The notes under the pieces were generated by a model. The model saw only the letters and a list, made by a program, of their open reading frames with translations, was not told the origin of the DNA and made no database searches. From the NCBI RefSeq assembly GCF_001039355.2, contig NW_019775169.1, positions 126,023 to 190,022 of the forward strand: 64,000 nucleotides of DNA, given 5' to 3'. The DNA comes from Lingula anatina. Lineage: Eukaryota > Brachiopoda > Lingulata > Lingulida > Lingulidae. Below, piece after piece: positions 1 through 12,333 of this stretch (positions within the stretch are counted from its first letter, which is position 1; each line of letters starts with the position of its first letter). The translations under genes were made by a program, and so were the position numbers.

Positions 1-407
1 AGTATTGATATAATTGCCATTCTACCATAGGCATGTATTAAGAAGCACACATCATCCCCAGTTCCTCAATATCCTTACTTTCCATATCCGATATAAGAAG
101 TTGGATCATTGAGATGGAAATACTGCTCAATGCCTTCAAAGAAGATGCGTAGGCCTACAAAGACTTTGTTGTGAAATTGGAGTACACCTAGGTAATGTAA
201 AGCTTGAGTAAAATGGTACACTGCCTCTTCTAAGTCTCCTGTAGCAAACGAAGCCTATGGGTAAAATAAATAAGAACAAATATGGTATATATATGCCTTA
301 TAAATACAGTTCTTCAATATAGAAAATCTACAGAATCTTGAATCAAGTATTTGATAATGAAAGAAGGAAAGAAAAAAGGACGGAACAAATGAGCAGACAT
401 AAAAACA

Positions 408-458
<51 letters not shown>

Positions 459-1419
459 ATTAATTAATTAATTAATATGAGACACACAATGTTGCTGATG
501 TGCAAATGTTCACCTTAAAGCTAGCAAAGATAAGCCTCTATATGGCCCATCTCTCCCTTTCATAGTGTGAAACAAGCAAATTAAATATGAAAAGTACCTC
601 TCCCAAAAGGCTCTCAATGCGAGCCCTTTTATCATTCTTTGTCTCCAATGCTTCTATTTCTGCCTCCTCAAACAGTTCCACTCCCGTCAGAGGGTGGAAA
701 TGCTGGTCAACAGACTCCAGCATCTTCCTGGCCTCTTTTAAATAGGACAGTGCCTGAAAAGGTAGATAAGAGGTTCAAAAAGCTAGAGAAAACTGGGGAA
801 GGTGTGTGTAAGACATCTAACATTCTTATTTAGAATATTAAGGACATTTCAAAATATTTCTTCTGCATAAATACTGTAATAAGGTCAAGCAGAATACATA
901 TGCACTGGGTACATGTAATTACATATGTCTACACTATTAAAGTGGTTATATAAGGTCTAGTAATAATTCAAAAACAGATTTTCCTTCACTGTAAAGTTTT
1001 ATAAATATTGAACTTGAATCCTGAATTTTTTGTGAAGTTGCACATTGTAAGCAGATAAATTCATATTCTTCTGACCTGTATAGGCTCACTTCTTGACAAG
1101 AAAGCAGCACCAGCTTCTGTCAAATAGTGGAGTGTCTTATGGACATTGCCTGTCTCTTTCCAATGTCTGACCAGCTGAGGATACACTGTAGTGAGGACAC
1201 TGTCACACTCACAACTACTGGCCTTCTGAAACATGCTGGTATCCTTGGAAGATGTGGCCTTGTTTCTGTAAAACAGCATTAACCAATTTTATTGCAATCT
1301 TTTTTAACTGAAAAATTACTTAAAATTATCATGAGCTTTTTTTTGCTCTCTCAAACATTCTTGGTGTTTTTTTTAATTGCTAAAGCACAATTTAACATAT
1401 AAATATTCACTTTCTTGTA

Positions 1420-1478
<59 letters not shown>

Positions 1479-4400
1479 ATACCTCAGAAAACCATCCAGA
1501 TTGTTCCAATGGTTCATTAAATCATCTGCCTTCTGTTTCTGAGGATCTGTCAGATCCATAAGGCTTTGCAAACGATCTTCAGAACCTGCCAATTTTGCTT
1601 TCATTCTCTCAATTACATTTTGGTGCTCTCTTGCTCCAACATAATGTACCATAGTTTGAAGGGCAGCAACTTCACTGTGGCGTCGTGTGCGCATGTGAAC
1701 TGAAACAAACAATAATCAGCATTTCTAAAATACAATTATCTAGATTTGTGCAGCCAAAAAATTATATTTCAAAAATTTCCTAAATTTCAAATAAGCAGGA
1801 AAACAGGAGCTAGCAGTAGGATTCGTGGCTACCTAGGGAAGAGGATTGATACAATGCAGCAACTGTAGAAATTTATGTACAAATATTTTTGAAAAAATAA
1901 AGAATTCTTACAAGAAGGAATTGGCTTAAAAGAGGCCACTGATGGCTGTGGTTCTTCCTCCTCTGTTATAATATGCAAGACTGGCGTTTTGCTCGGAGTG
2001 GGAGTTTTCAAACTTTTGTTCTTATCCAAATTGACAAAATATGTCACGTTCACTTGATCAACATTCTGCTCTGACTCCTGACAGGCTGCACAGTCATAGG
2101 ACATGGATTCCAGAAACATGGCTGCTTTTTCATGTAGATTCTTGCGCTGACTGTCTAGAAACAATTCGTAGGCAGTCTCCTGCATCAGAACAGATTTGAA
2201 TTTCATCAGTCTGCAGCACTGTGCTGGATCAACCTCAGTCTTACTACTAGTACCTATCTGGATACAGTCACACCTGGCCTCGGCCACTATGTTTTTCTGC
2301 TCTGAACTTTTGTCGAATGATGCACATTCTAGCACTCCAGATGCAAAAAGTCGTTTCAGAGAGCTGGTGATGGAGGCTTCCGTCGCACCTGGTACTACGC
2401 CCAATAACATTTGCCGTGAGACCACAGTTCCAATCAGAGAGGCACACTTCAGAACCATCTGGTCAGTTGGCTGCATTCGATCAATTCTGGTTATGATCAT
2501 ACCTAACAAATTAAAAGAAACAAAAAGATGGAATTTGGTTTTGATGAAAACACCACGCTTCAAAATGTGTTATGCAGTTGTTCTAATTTCTCATTGCTAT
2601 ACATTATCGTTATACATTATCTGTTTTATTTTAAAACTTGCTTTGATCGTCTAAAAAAACAACAAACATTGACCTTGTAATTATCTAACAGGATCGCAGC
2701 TTAATCCACATTCTATATCATGCCATTGTAATAGAAACTCATTGTCAAAGTTATGCATTTACCATTTCTATCATTATCAACTAAAATGTGTTTTACACAA
2801 TAATCATTACCCTCAGGCATATAGGTGGAAGGCTCAAATGAACTACTGTTTTAGATAGAAAAGTTCTACTCTGAATCTAAATTTCATTTAGACTCGATTT
2901 CTCATGTGAGATTTTTCAAGATGAGTCAGCTGAAGGGGTAAAAAGGTCCAAATTTTCAGAAAAAGAACCCCTTTTTTGAAATTGTTGGCCACAGGCCTGC
3001 CCCTACCTTTCATGGAATCTGGAGTGCGCACTTCATTAATTTTGGCCCCAGGGGCTAGAATACATATCCTGGTAAGTGAGGTGCCACTTTCATGATTCAA
3101 CTCTCCAGCTTCTGCAAGCTCTGTCATTTCCTCCGTCTAGCAATAGGCAAAATTGAAATATCAGCAAATTTTCAGAGAATTTTATCAACTGGGTTACACG
3201 CATAGAATAAAGCAGTAACTTTTCTCCAGCAATTTTAATCTAAAGTTTAAAATATTTTGATGCCCTTCTTGAGAATCATATGTTTTCAAAATATGTTATC
3301 ACCACACTATTTACATAAACATATACATGTGTATAATTTCTTTGTGTAAGTATGATTTAAAAGATTTTATTTATATCTTTTTTACATTCCAATCATTTGC
3401 TGATTATACAGCTAACAATCACATGTCAATGATAACAAACAATTCTTATTCCTGAAAGTTTTACCACAGCTACAAAATTAATTAATTAATTTTTTAAAAA
3501 ATGAAAATAAGGTCAAATATTCTTAAAACTGTGTGGCCCTCGTAATATGATTCAGTATTGTGAAAATTTAGGCTATGCCTGCATGATATACCTACCATGA
3601 GCCAGTCTTTTTTATCCACCAAATCTTTCCCTCTTAGCTGCTGTTTTTTGACAAGGAGAGCTGGGTTTGGTGCCACAGTTACGCTGTGCTTGGAACCATC
3701 ATCTTCCACAATCAGTAAGCGTTTGCTGCAGAACATCTCCCTCAGTAGCTGCTCACACCAGGTGGGGTTACCATGACTCTGACTGTGCAGCACACTGGAA
3801 CAGAGACATGGACATGAAAACTTCTGCAGCAGTAACTGTGATCATGCAGAATGTGTGTGATTACTGTTGTTATATATACATTTTAGAACCAGTGGCATGT
3901 AACAACATCTGAATACCAAAGTCTCTCTCCACAAAATTGAAACAATATATCTCATTGATTCAGAAGCCATAGTGTGATACACATGTACAAGCAACATGTC
4001 ACCTAATTTATCAGCTTCTGTTATAAAAAATGACAGACTGAACTCACGCTTCTATTTCTTTGGGTATCCTTGCCACATTCAAAATCTGACATGCTAAAGC
4101 TGACATGCACTTTGGGTCTATGCCCTTCATATCCACAGATATAGTGTTGGGATCTTTGAGAGCATCCAGGGCAAGCTTGCACCCCTTGCCTTCTGTGAGA
4201 GGACACATGGCAAGGACCACCAAGGCATTGTTATCAATCCCAAGGTCGCTTAAAAACTCCCAGGAGTCTGCATCAATGAAGTGGGCGTCGTCTGCTGCAA
4301 ACAGGACTACCCCAGTCTCTAGACTGATCTGAAAATTTGGAGAGCAAAATTTGGAAATCAAACCATGGAGCAGATGGTGTATGAGGTAATATGTGGTGAC

Positions 4401-6595
4401 ATTTGCACTTTGGTTTGAACAATGCTCATACATTTTCTGTCAAAAACTTACAATGATATTATATATGACAACACTTTTTTTAAATACTAGCATTGTAAAG
4501 ACAGCAAATTACATCTAATGATATTTATTTAAATAAATAAACAAGAAGCAAAAACAACATAATGTACATGCTGCCTGAAAACTATCATGACCACTATCAA
4601 TGCATAATGTATTTCAGAACTTACCTGGTGAACTAGTCTGTGCAACAACTCATGCAAGGCTTTCTGTCTTTCTTCAAGGGTCACATAACTAATGGTTGCT
4701 GGAAACTAAAGCATAATTACTTAATAGGTTTTGTGTGTAAGAGAATCTTTTCTGTTGCCAATGATTAAAATAAAATGTCAAGAATGTAATCTTTCAGGAG
4801 AGTAATCTGCAATCTAGGGTTATACTGTAAAATGCAACAAAAATTAATTAAGTGGTACAGTTACATATATATATATATATNTGTTAAACAATATTTAAAG
4901 AAGACTGAATTGCTGAACACAATATTTTTTGCCATTTGATTTAGGTTGATTTAAAAATTTTACCTTGAGACCCAATAAAGTATTTAGAAGATAGAGATTG
5001 TCTAATATTTCTGGCACGCCAGCACATTTTTCTGAGAGCTTTCTTTCTTTTTCATGATGATTCATGCTTGGAAGGATGTTGAACATCAGATACAGGTAGT
5101 TCCGCACAAGAAACAGAGGGGTCTGGGTATCATTCAAATTCAAAGTGCATGAAAAAACTCTGGAGAAAAATTATATAACATTTTACTATCAGATGGTTAC
5201 ATAAACAAAAACTGCAAGTCAAAATAACCAACTGAAAAAAGTTATCAAACAACAATTAAATAACATAAAAAACATTATAAAAATCTAATAGTTATTTTTC
5301 TAATTTAACTCTTATTTGGGTTTTGGAAGAATAAAATTAGGATATACAGACTTTGTATACAAAAATTCCTAAGACCAAAGTGACTAACTTGATGTTCATA
5401 TTCAAAGCTCTGTTGATGACGGCATCCAGAACTCTAGTTTTGCCCATTCCAGAGTCCCCACGAATTACAAGCATCTTGTGATTTTCTCCATTAGCCTTCA
5501 TTGCTTTGAGTTCTGCCTCAAGAATTTCCATCTCTTTTTCTCGGCCTGGAAAAGCAAAAAAAGGAGAAAAAAATTATGACCAGCAAAAGACAGAAAATTT
5601 GAATTAGTAAAAGTATACGCAATGTTGCTTTAACATAAACATGAGGTTTTAAGCACAATTATACTAACATCTATTGCTATTCACAAATACATTCCAAACA
5701 TGTCCAACTGAAAATAAGCCAAAATTCATTTATGACAAAACCATCATATTGCTTGTATATATGTAACATACTAAATATTTACTCTCTAGGGTTGATTGTT
5801 TATTGTATGCCAAGTAAATATAGACTTACCAAGTAATGGATATTCAAATGTTTGAACATCACTAGCCATGTTTTCTCTTTGAAAATTAGAAAACAAAGAT
5901 AATTTTAGTAAAAAAATCAATGGCATTTAACATTATGCTATGTTAACTCATCAAAAAGTAAATAACTGTAAATACAAAAACAAACAAACAAACAATTTCA
6001 ATAAAGATACTTTAAGCTCTTTAGCTCACAACAAAACATATGACTCTACTGTAACAATTAAAGTAACCTGATACATTTTATTACTCTCCCTTTACTATTT
6101 CTTACTTCCCTTCCTCAGTGTATTCCCTAACTATGCCAATCTTATGCATCCCCTTGAGCTTTTTTGCCTGCATGGTTTTGAAATTGCATCGGTTCAGTTT
6201 GGAGTGAGTAAATGTCTCATTGTCACAGCTGACTATGGCAGGGTAATACATCATCAGTCGTGCAGCCATGTTCACTTTACGACCTATGACTAAAAGTTGT
6301 ACACAAATCTTTTAGTGATAGTGAACACTATAAAACATACGTGTGATATTTCAATTTGATGGTATTTAACATAAATTAAATTTGTAAATAGGTAAAAAAA
6401 ATCTATGTGATACTAATGATTCACTACGTATGTCAAATGCCATACATAATCCAAAATTCTGAAACATGCGAAAAAGTGCATATTTGCATTATCTAAACAT
6501 GGGATTGAAAGCAGTAAATTAAAATGAACACTATCTTACTCCAGATTGCCCTGTTGCCTTCATACCTATAACTTGTTTGTCTAAAACAAATATTG

Positions 6596-6628
<33 letters not shown>

Positions 6629-9600
6629 TATTTAATTTAATTAATTAATTTTATTTTTTTACATATGTATATATATTTTTACCTGTGTATTCATGCCTAT
6701 CCTTGTGTCCCACAACTCCACAAAAAGAGTTACCTGTAGTCACACCTATGGAGGTCTGCCTGTCAAGAAAAAGATTGGGCATAATTAAAATAGCATATGC
6801 TTTTTTATTGTTTTCATTAAGATCTTTAAATAAACAATCATACTGTGACTACCAAAACAATTTGTTTATAATTTTCTGATGGCAGACTTTCAACCAATTA
6901 AAACAAAAAACCTTGTTCACATCGTGGATGAAAAAGACAAAGTAGGCTCACGTAATATTTTTATGCATGTCCAGTTTGTTCTTCAGTCTGTAAGAACACT
7001 GCAAGGCATGGGCACAGTCCCCTTCATGTTTAAAGCCAGGTAAACCAAACAGGACCAGGAAGGTGCACCCCTGATTAATATAACAGCCACATTTAAATGT
7101 CATATAGAGCAGCGTACAAAAATTATCTTAATATTAAAAAAAATTGTTTATTTGAGTCATGGGTCAAAGGTATAAAAATATTTTTTCATGTTTTTACGGT
7201 TTGCACATGTTAACAACTTAACAGAAAGCTACTATGTCAAACAGGTTTGTAAAAAAATGGAATACTTACTTTATCAAACATGAATATTTTGTTCAAAGAC
7301 CCTGAAAAAGTAATCTTCTTGTAGAAATTATGCATTACTGGTAAGTTTTATCTTATCTGCCCCATAAGTACAGTGAATGCCGTCCATAAACATAAACATA
7401 AACATAAACATAAACATGTACAATAAAAAACTAAGAACAACCCGAAAATTAAGCTACCATGCACTTCAAACATTTGTTTAAAAAACAAAAATAAAATTCT
7501 TCTACTGACCCTGTTTACACAGAGTCACCACAAGTTCACCTAGTTGACAATTTTATCGGTCCTTACCTTGAAATGACCTGACTTCAGGGTAGATGATATC
7601 CAGGGCATCTTGCAACAGACTATGAGTACTGGTTGTCTGGTCTTCAGACAGCATTAAGTTAACAAACACAATGGACACCAGACGCATCTCAGACATGTAT
7701 TCTGTAGGCAAGTTATCATCAAGCTAGAATGACATAGTACAAAAATTAGATACAGGGGGCAAATTGGAAGTTATTTGTTTTAGATACATACAGTTATAAA
7801 TATTTTTAAATTAGTGATAAATTTGTAAAACATTAATTTCTTTTGCAAAAACAAACTTTTAAATATTTGGCAGAAATATGCATACAGAGCCAAGTGCTGG
7901 CAAAAGTATAAAAATGCATCACAGTGACTTATAGGATATGCAATGACAAGCCTTTAATGAGCAGACCTCAAATTTTACCATAATACACCAACATGTTAAC
8001 TGACCACTCCTCTCAGGAGTACATTTCTGTAGTATCATATATGTTCTTAAATTTTTCACTGACCAGAATCCACCATGGCTAGTAGATTTTAAAAGCTAAT
8101 TTTATCCCTTAAATTTAAGTCCCAATTTTACAAAACACAACTGTCCCTTTGAGAGATTCAGATTCTATTGGCCCTGCCAAAAAATCATCAGTCTTGGTCC
8201 AGCAGAGCCAATTGTTATTTCTAGCATTACAGACATATACTTATACAAATACCCTACCTTTCTTAGCACAGGTTTTGGCACATACAATCTTAACACCTGG
8301 TCTAGATTGACCCCAAGACGCTTTGCCATCATCTTCATAACATCAATTTGTACTGCAAAAAACAATAATAATGTAAACTGAGCCACAACTTCAGTGCTAA
8401 TGTGCATTTAAATACCACATGACAAACATTATACTTATGATGCATTTACTGTGTTTGTATTAAAATTATATCTCTTTTCATATAATCTTCATCTATTATG
8501 CACATATTTCTGTCTTAAAATGATATTACTAAGGCAATTATAAAATACAATTATTCATATATGTAATGAGATTTATGAAAATAAAGATCCTTACCTCTGA
8601 CATTTTTTCCCCCTGTCTGAGGGGATCCAGGTGGTCGCAGGGGATCCAGTTGCCTCTTGGTCCCAGCTTAAAAAAAAAAAGGATCAAGCAATTAAATAAA
8701 AAATCATTGCAGACAGCTTCTGTTATGTTTTGGCTTAATATACTACACAATTCCACTCTGTCCAAGCTAGCAATTAACTATATGGCTTTATACAGGATTT
8801 GAAAAACATTCTCTTTGGTGTTAAAAAAGTAACATTTTGAATTACAGTGGATTACAGTGGAATCAAAGCATTACATATAAAAAATTGTATACCTTTTCAT
8901 TCATTGTTTCAGTGATTTATTTACCTGCATCTGAGCCTGCACTGGCATAAGGGTTGGATGCATCAAAATCCATCACATGAAGAACCTAGGTGGATCAAAG
9001 AGCACTTAAAACAATTAATTATGCATTTATACTCATCAATTATTTCTTCTTTTTTTCACTAACACCTTTACTCATGATAGACTACCCAATATCCATGCGA
9101 AAATTTCTATCCTTTCCATTTTTAACAATACATTCAGCCCTTTTATTCCACTGCATACATGTAATTCATGTCTGACTACAGTAGAAAATAAAACAGTTGT
9201 CTGCTGTACTAAGGATTTTTACCTTGACATGTTTCCCGTCCGACAGAATTTCATGGTCAATGACCCTCTTGTTGCAGTACTGCCATGCGGAAGGAGATAA
9301 TACAACATCTCCACGGCAACAGAAGGATTCTGCTTTGTTCACTTCCTCTACAACTGGCCCTGTGGATACATAGTGGCAGTACTCCTTGTTGCCTATGAAG
9401 TTGATTGTCGTATTACCAGCTGCAACACCTACAAGAGAGACAGACAATTGATTAAAATTAATTTTTTAAAAATTTGAATGCTTGATTGGATGTCTACTTT
9501 ATCTAAACACAGAAAAATATTTCAATAAAGTGAAAATGGAAAGAGTGAGAAGGGGACTTCCAACAAGCATAAGATTGGTAAAATTTAAAAGATACCAAAA

Positions 9601-10216
9601 ATAACATCATAATTGTACTAAGAAGACTCTTGTATGTATTTGTTCAATGGGGAAAAACATAATGCATACAGAGAAAATTTTTTTAACAATTACTGATACA
9701 TTCATCAATCTACCTGGTACCGCAATAAAATGTATGAATATACAAACTGCAGATAACATACTAACCCATCTTCACTCGTAGTGTTACTCCAACATCAGTC
9801 TGATATTCACCACATGTCCTCTGGATGTTTATACAGCATTTCACAACTTGAATAACTTTCTTTCTTATTTCATCTGGCCGTGTGCACTTCCAAGCAGCCA
9901 ATATTGCATCACCTGAGTTAACAAGGTAGAAATTCAAAATACACTGTCAAATTCACGATCATGACTATGTGCTTGTGATCATAACTAAAGAGGCAAAAAT
10001 GTCAGCTTGAAAAGTATTAATTAATTAATTAATAATCACTATTGTTTTAACATAAGAGAGTGAATGTGAATGTGCTGATTGATACCGCCAGTATGACATC
10101 AAAAAGAAAAAAATAAATCTGTCAATAAACATGAGAGAGTAATGCAGCAACTATCCAATTTTGGCATCACCATAGTACCTGTTGAAGATCAGTGGTACCA
10201 ATTACTATGTTGCTGC

Positions 10217-10259
<43 letters not shown>

Positions 10260-10793
10260 TCTAATGTAATATATAATAATATTTCATTAAAATGTCCACA
10301 ACAGCTAGTGACTGGGCGCTATAAAAAAATTATAAAATATACCTGCAAATTTCAAGACATCGCCTCCAGCAGTGAGAATCTCATCTACCAGTGTCCCCAT
10401 GTAGGCATTCAGTGTCCGTGTTAACTGATCTACTCCTGATTTACTACTCAAGCTGGTGTAGCGTTCGCATAGATCCGTGAATCCAGAGACATCAACAAAG
10501 AGTAAGACAGCCTCAAACTGTGTGTCGTAAGGCATGGGCCGGTGGTGTTCCGTGTGTATTACAACGTCTGGCAGATGTGACACAAGTTGGCGCAAATTGT
10601 CTCCTGATGCCGAGGAATGCCTTAGATGAGATCCCTTCCATGTTTTTCTTTGACCTAGAAACATTTACAAGTTAGCAATATTGAAAATGAATATTGAAAT
10701 AGAATTAGTTCTTAGTAGCATTAATACATTTATAAAATTGTTATTGTATTATTTATAACGACAAAAAGTTTTTTACTCACCTTGATGGGCCAT
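1..10793 (-). CDS. ADCY10: Soluble adenylyl cyclase (ADCY10 family), 3' end outside window
   Basis: Bicarbonate- and Ca2+-regulated enzyme that makes cAMP from ATP in cytosol, cilia and sperm. The start ATG is at 10,791-10,793 (MAHQ, exon 10,781-10,793). It is followed by about 20 exons read leftwards: 10,343-10,655, 9,765-9,913, ~9,224-9,428, ~8,926-8,985, ~8,598-8,667, ~8,259-8,352, ~7,567-7,722, ~7,270-7,320, ~6,950-7,072, ~6,690-6,770, ~6,111-6,295, ~5,830-5,880, ~5,390-5,545, ~4,963-5,160, ~4,624-4,707, ~4,050-4,330, ~3,590-3,795, ~3,000-3,136, ~1,910-2,503, 1,483-~1,700, ~1,076-1,265, ~598-755 and ~95-253. Domain order is C1 cyclase, C2 cyclase, P-loop NTPase, then a helical repeat-rich tail, exactly as in animal sAC. 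About two thirds of a typical 1,600-residue protein lies inside the window. No disabling change was seen in the exons followed. It shares a promoter region with OTUB1. Exon edges marked ~ were read by eye. Confidence 0.93.
406..474. repeat. (AAAT)n microsatellite
   Basis: About 14 AAAT units followed by four or five TTAA/AATT units, in an ADCY10 intron. Confidence 0.95.
1416..1482. repeat. (AAAT)n microsatellite fused to an ADCY10 splice donor
   Basis: About 16 units. On the minus strand the exon ends CTGAG|GTATTTATTT, so the repeat begins inside the 5' splice site. Confidence 0.95.
4050..5545 (-). other. ADCY10: ADCY10 P-loop NTPase region
   Basis: The exon at ~5,390-5,545 carries a Walker A motif, IRGDSGMGKTR. 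The exon at ~4,050-4,330 carries a Walker B-like VVLFAADDAHFID. This is the STAND/AAA-like NTPase that follows the cyclase pair in full-length sAC. Its role there is thought to be regulatory, with the short catalytic isoform lacking it. Exons left of 4,050 are the long helical tail and carry no catalytic motif that I recognise. Confidence 0.8.
4862..4881. repeat. (AT)n with an undetermined base
   Basis: A short AT run ends in an N at 4,881, within an ADCY10 intron. Unlike the N at 41,617 and 54,076, I saw no duplicated flank here. Confidence 0.85.
6596..6625. repeat. (CA)n microsatellite
   Basis: About 15 CA dinucleotides in an ADCY10 intron. Confidence 0.95.
7386..7417. repeat. (ATAAAC)n microsatellite
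   Basis: Five near-perfect hexamer units in an ADCY10 intron. Confidence 0.95.
9224..10655 (-). other. ADCY10: ADCY10 C1 catalytic domain exons
   Basis: The first guanylyl/adenylyl cyclase homology domain is spread over three exons. The first metal-binding aspartate is in FVDVSGFTDLCERY and the second is in LKFAGDAILAAWK, which spans the junction of exons 10,343-10,655 and 9,765-9,913. In the family these two aspartates bind the two metal ions at the active site. Both are present, so C1 should be catalytically competent. The third exon carries GNKEYCHYVSTGPVV and LSPSAWQYC, matching the end of C1 in vertebrate sAC. Confidence 0.9.
10217..10258. repeat. (AAT)n microsatellite
   Basis: About 13 AAT units, just outside the C1 exon of ADCY10. 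Confidence 0.95.
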
Positions 10794-10948
10794 TTGCAAT
10801 GGTTATTATTATATAAATATAGAAAAATACATTAAAAAGTCGGTCAGAAATTTCATTTCACACCACTGTCCTCGATCATTTTTCGCGCATTATGGCGTCA
10901 CAGCAACACAGGAAATTACTACCAAGCATGCGCAAAAATACAAATACA
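10794..10948. promoter_or_regulatory. Bidirectional promoter between ADCY10 and OTUB1
   Basis: The two start codons lie 155 bp apart, head to head. The gap contains a TGGCGTCA ATF/CRE-like site at 10,893-10,900, a palindromic GCATGCGC (NRF-1-like half) at 10,926-10,933, and a local rise in CpG (TTCGCGC near 10,883) in otherwise CpG-poor DNA. Shared use by both genes is inferred from spacing. The transcription starts are not visible. Confidence 0.6.
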
Positions 10949-12270
10949 ATGGCGGAAGAAGGAACTTTACACTATGATCCAGGTAAACATGTGATGATGC
11001 ACTGTCATTTTCAAGTGTAGAAGTATATATTTTAGCGGTAAATGCAAAAACAAAATAAAACAATTTTCACCTATACGTTTATTTGTTATGATTTATTTGG
11101 TAAAATATTGAAAGTAAGAACTGTAACAAAAAATTCATACGACAGATTCCACTTAAGTTGACGACTGTGATTCGTAGTAGTAAATTTGATATGTTCCAGC
11201 AAGGAGTTTCAAGATTTGAAACTCCTTGGTTCCAGTGTTGATATGAAGTTAACTGAACACAAAGAAAATTGTTTTGTTGTAAACTCGCTGTAGTCGTTTG
11301 AAAGGCAGCCAGAATTACAGGTCGAGTTCTAAATTGAAGATTGCACATGAGCATGTTCTTTTTTATTATATTATTGATTATTATTTGTTTATATGGGGTT
11401 TTGAACATGAATTTATGTCAGTTGTTACAAGACAAACGTATACAGATAAACTTTGGCAAAACATAAAGTTTAGAAACTATACATGACCATTGGTCTATTT
11501 ATTGGGTTCCAATAAACTTATTTATTGGATTCCTACAAAAATATCAAGTATAGCAAAATAAATAATTAACAGTGTCATTTTTTTTGTATCCAGACAAAAA
11601 CTATGATGAAGAAACACTTGCTCAGCAAAGGATTATTGAAAAACAGGTGGGTAAACTCAATATATCTTTTACACCAATGTGGCTAATATTGACTTCTGGA
11701 TGCATATGCTGTGGGCCATTTTCTTATGCTGTAGCTCATTTGCTGTGGCTCATTTTCTTATGTTGATGTAATGTAGATTTTTGGGTATTATTTTAAGTTG
11801 ACTATTCATTTGATCAAATCTCAAAATTGAGATTTGTATGAACTAATATGTTGCAAATAAGTACTGCAGTATCACCATCTTTTCTGTTGCCTTGGGTGTT
11901 TTCAAGAAATTATTGTTTTTGGTGTTTTAAAAAATTACTATCTCCAATTGGACCACATGCTATAACTGCTCATTAAAGTTACATGTGAAGTGAGCTTGGA
12001 TTCCCAATAAGGCATATAAAGCACTTGTGCTAGTTTCTTATTCCACTTGCAAAATTCGACATACCAATTGATGGACTGAATTAATCACTCGATCAGCCAT
12101 GAAAGCCTTTTAAACTGCACCTTCTTCAAATATAGGGTTGTAAATTGACCTATGTATCCTTCCCTCCAGTTGGTAGAAGTCTGCTAAACTGACAACAAAA
12201 TGTATGGTACATTACTGCTATAAGGGCAATAGCACAATTATCCAAATGAGTTGCTAAAAACTACCAAGGG

Positions 12271-12333
<63 letters not shown>

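Larger units (their letters stand above)
6111..7722 (-). other. ADCY10: ADCY10 C2 catalytic domain exons
   Basis: The second cyclase homology domain is recognised by SIVFVNLML, then GCTFLVLFGLPGFKHE, then SIGVTTGNSFCGVVGH, and finally IGRKVNMAARLMMYYP on exon 6,111-6,295. In family structures C2 completes the pseudo-heterodimeric active site and the bicarbonate pocket. The exons between 8,259 and 8,985 form the C1-C2 linker, which is short and poorly conserved. Confidence 0.87.
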
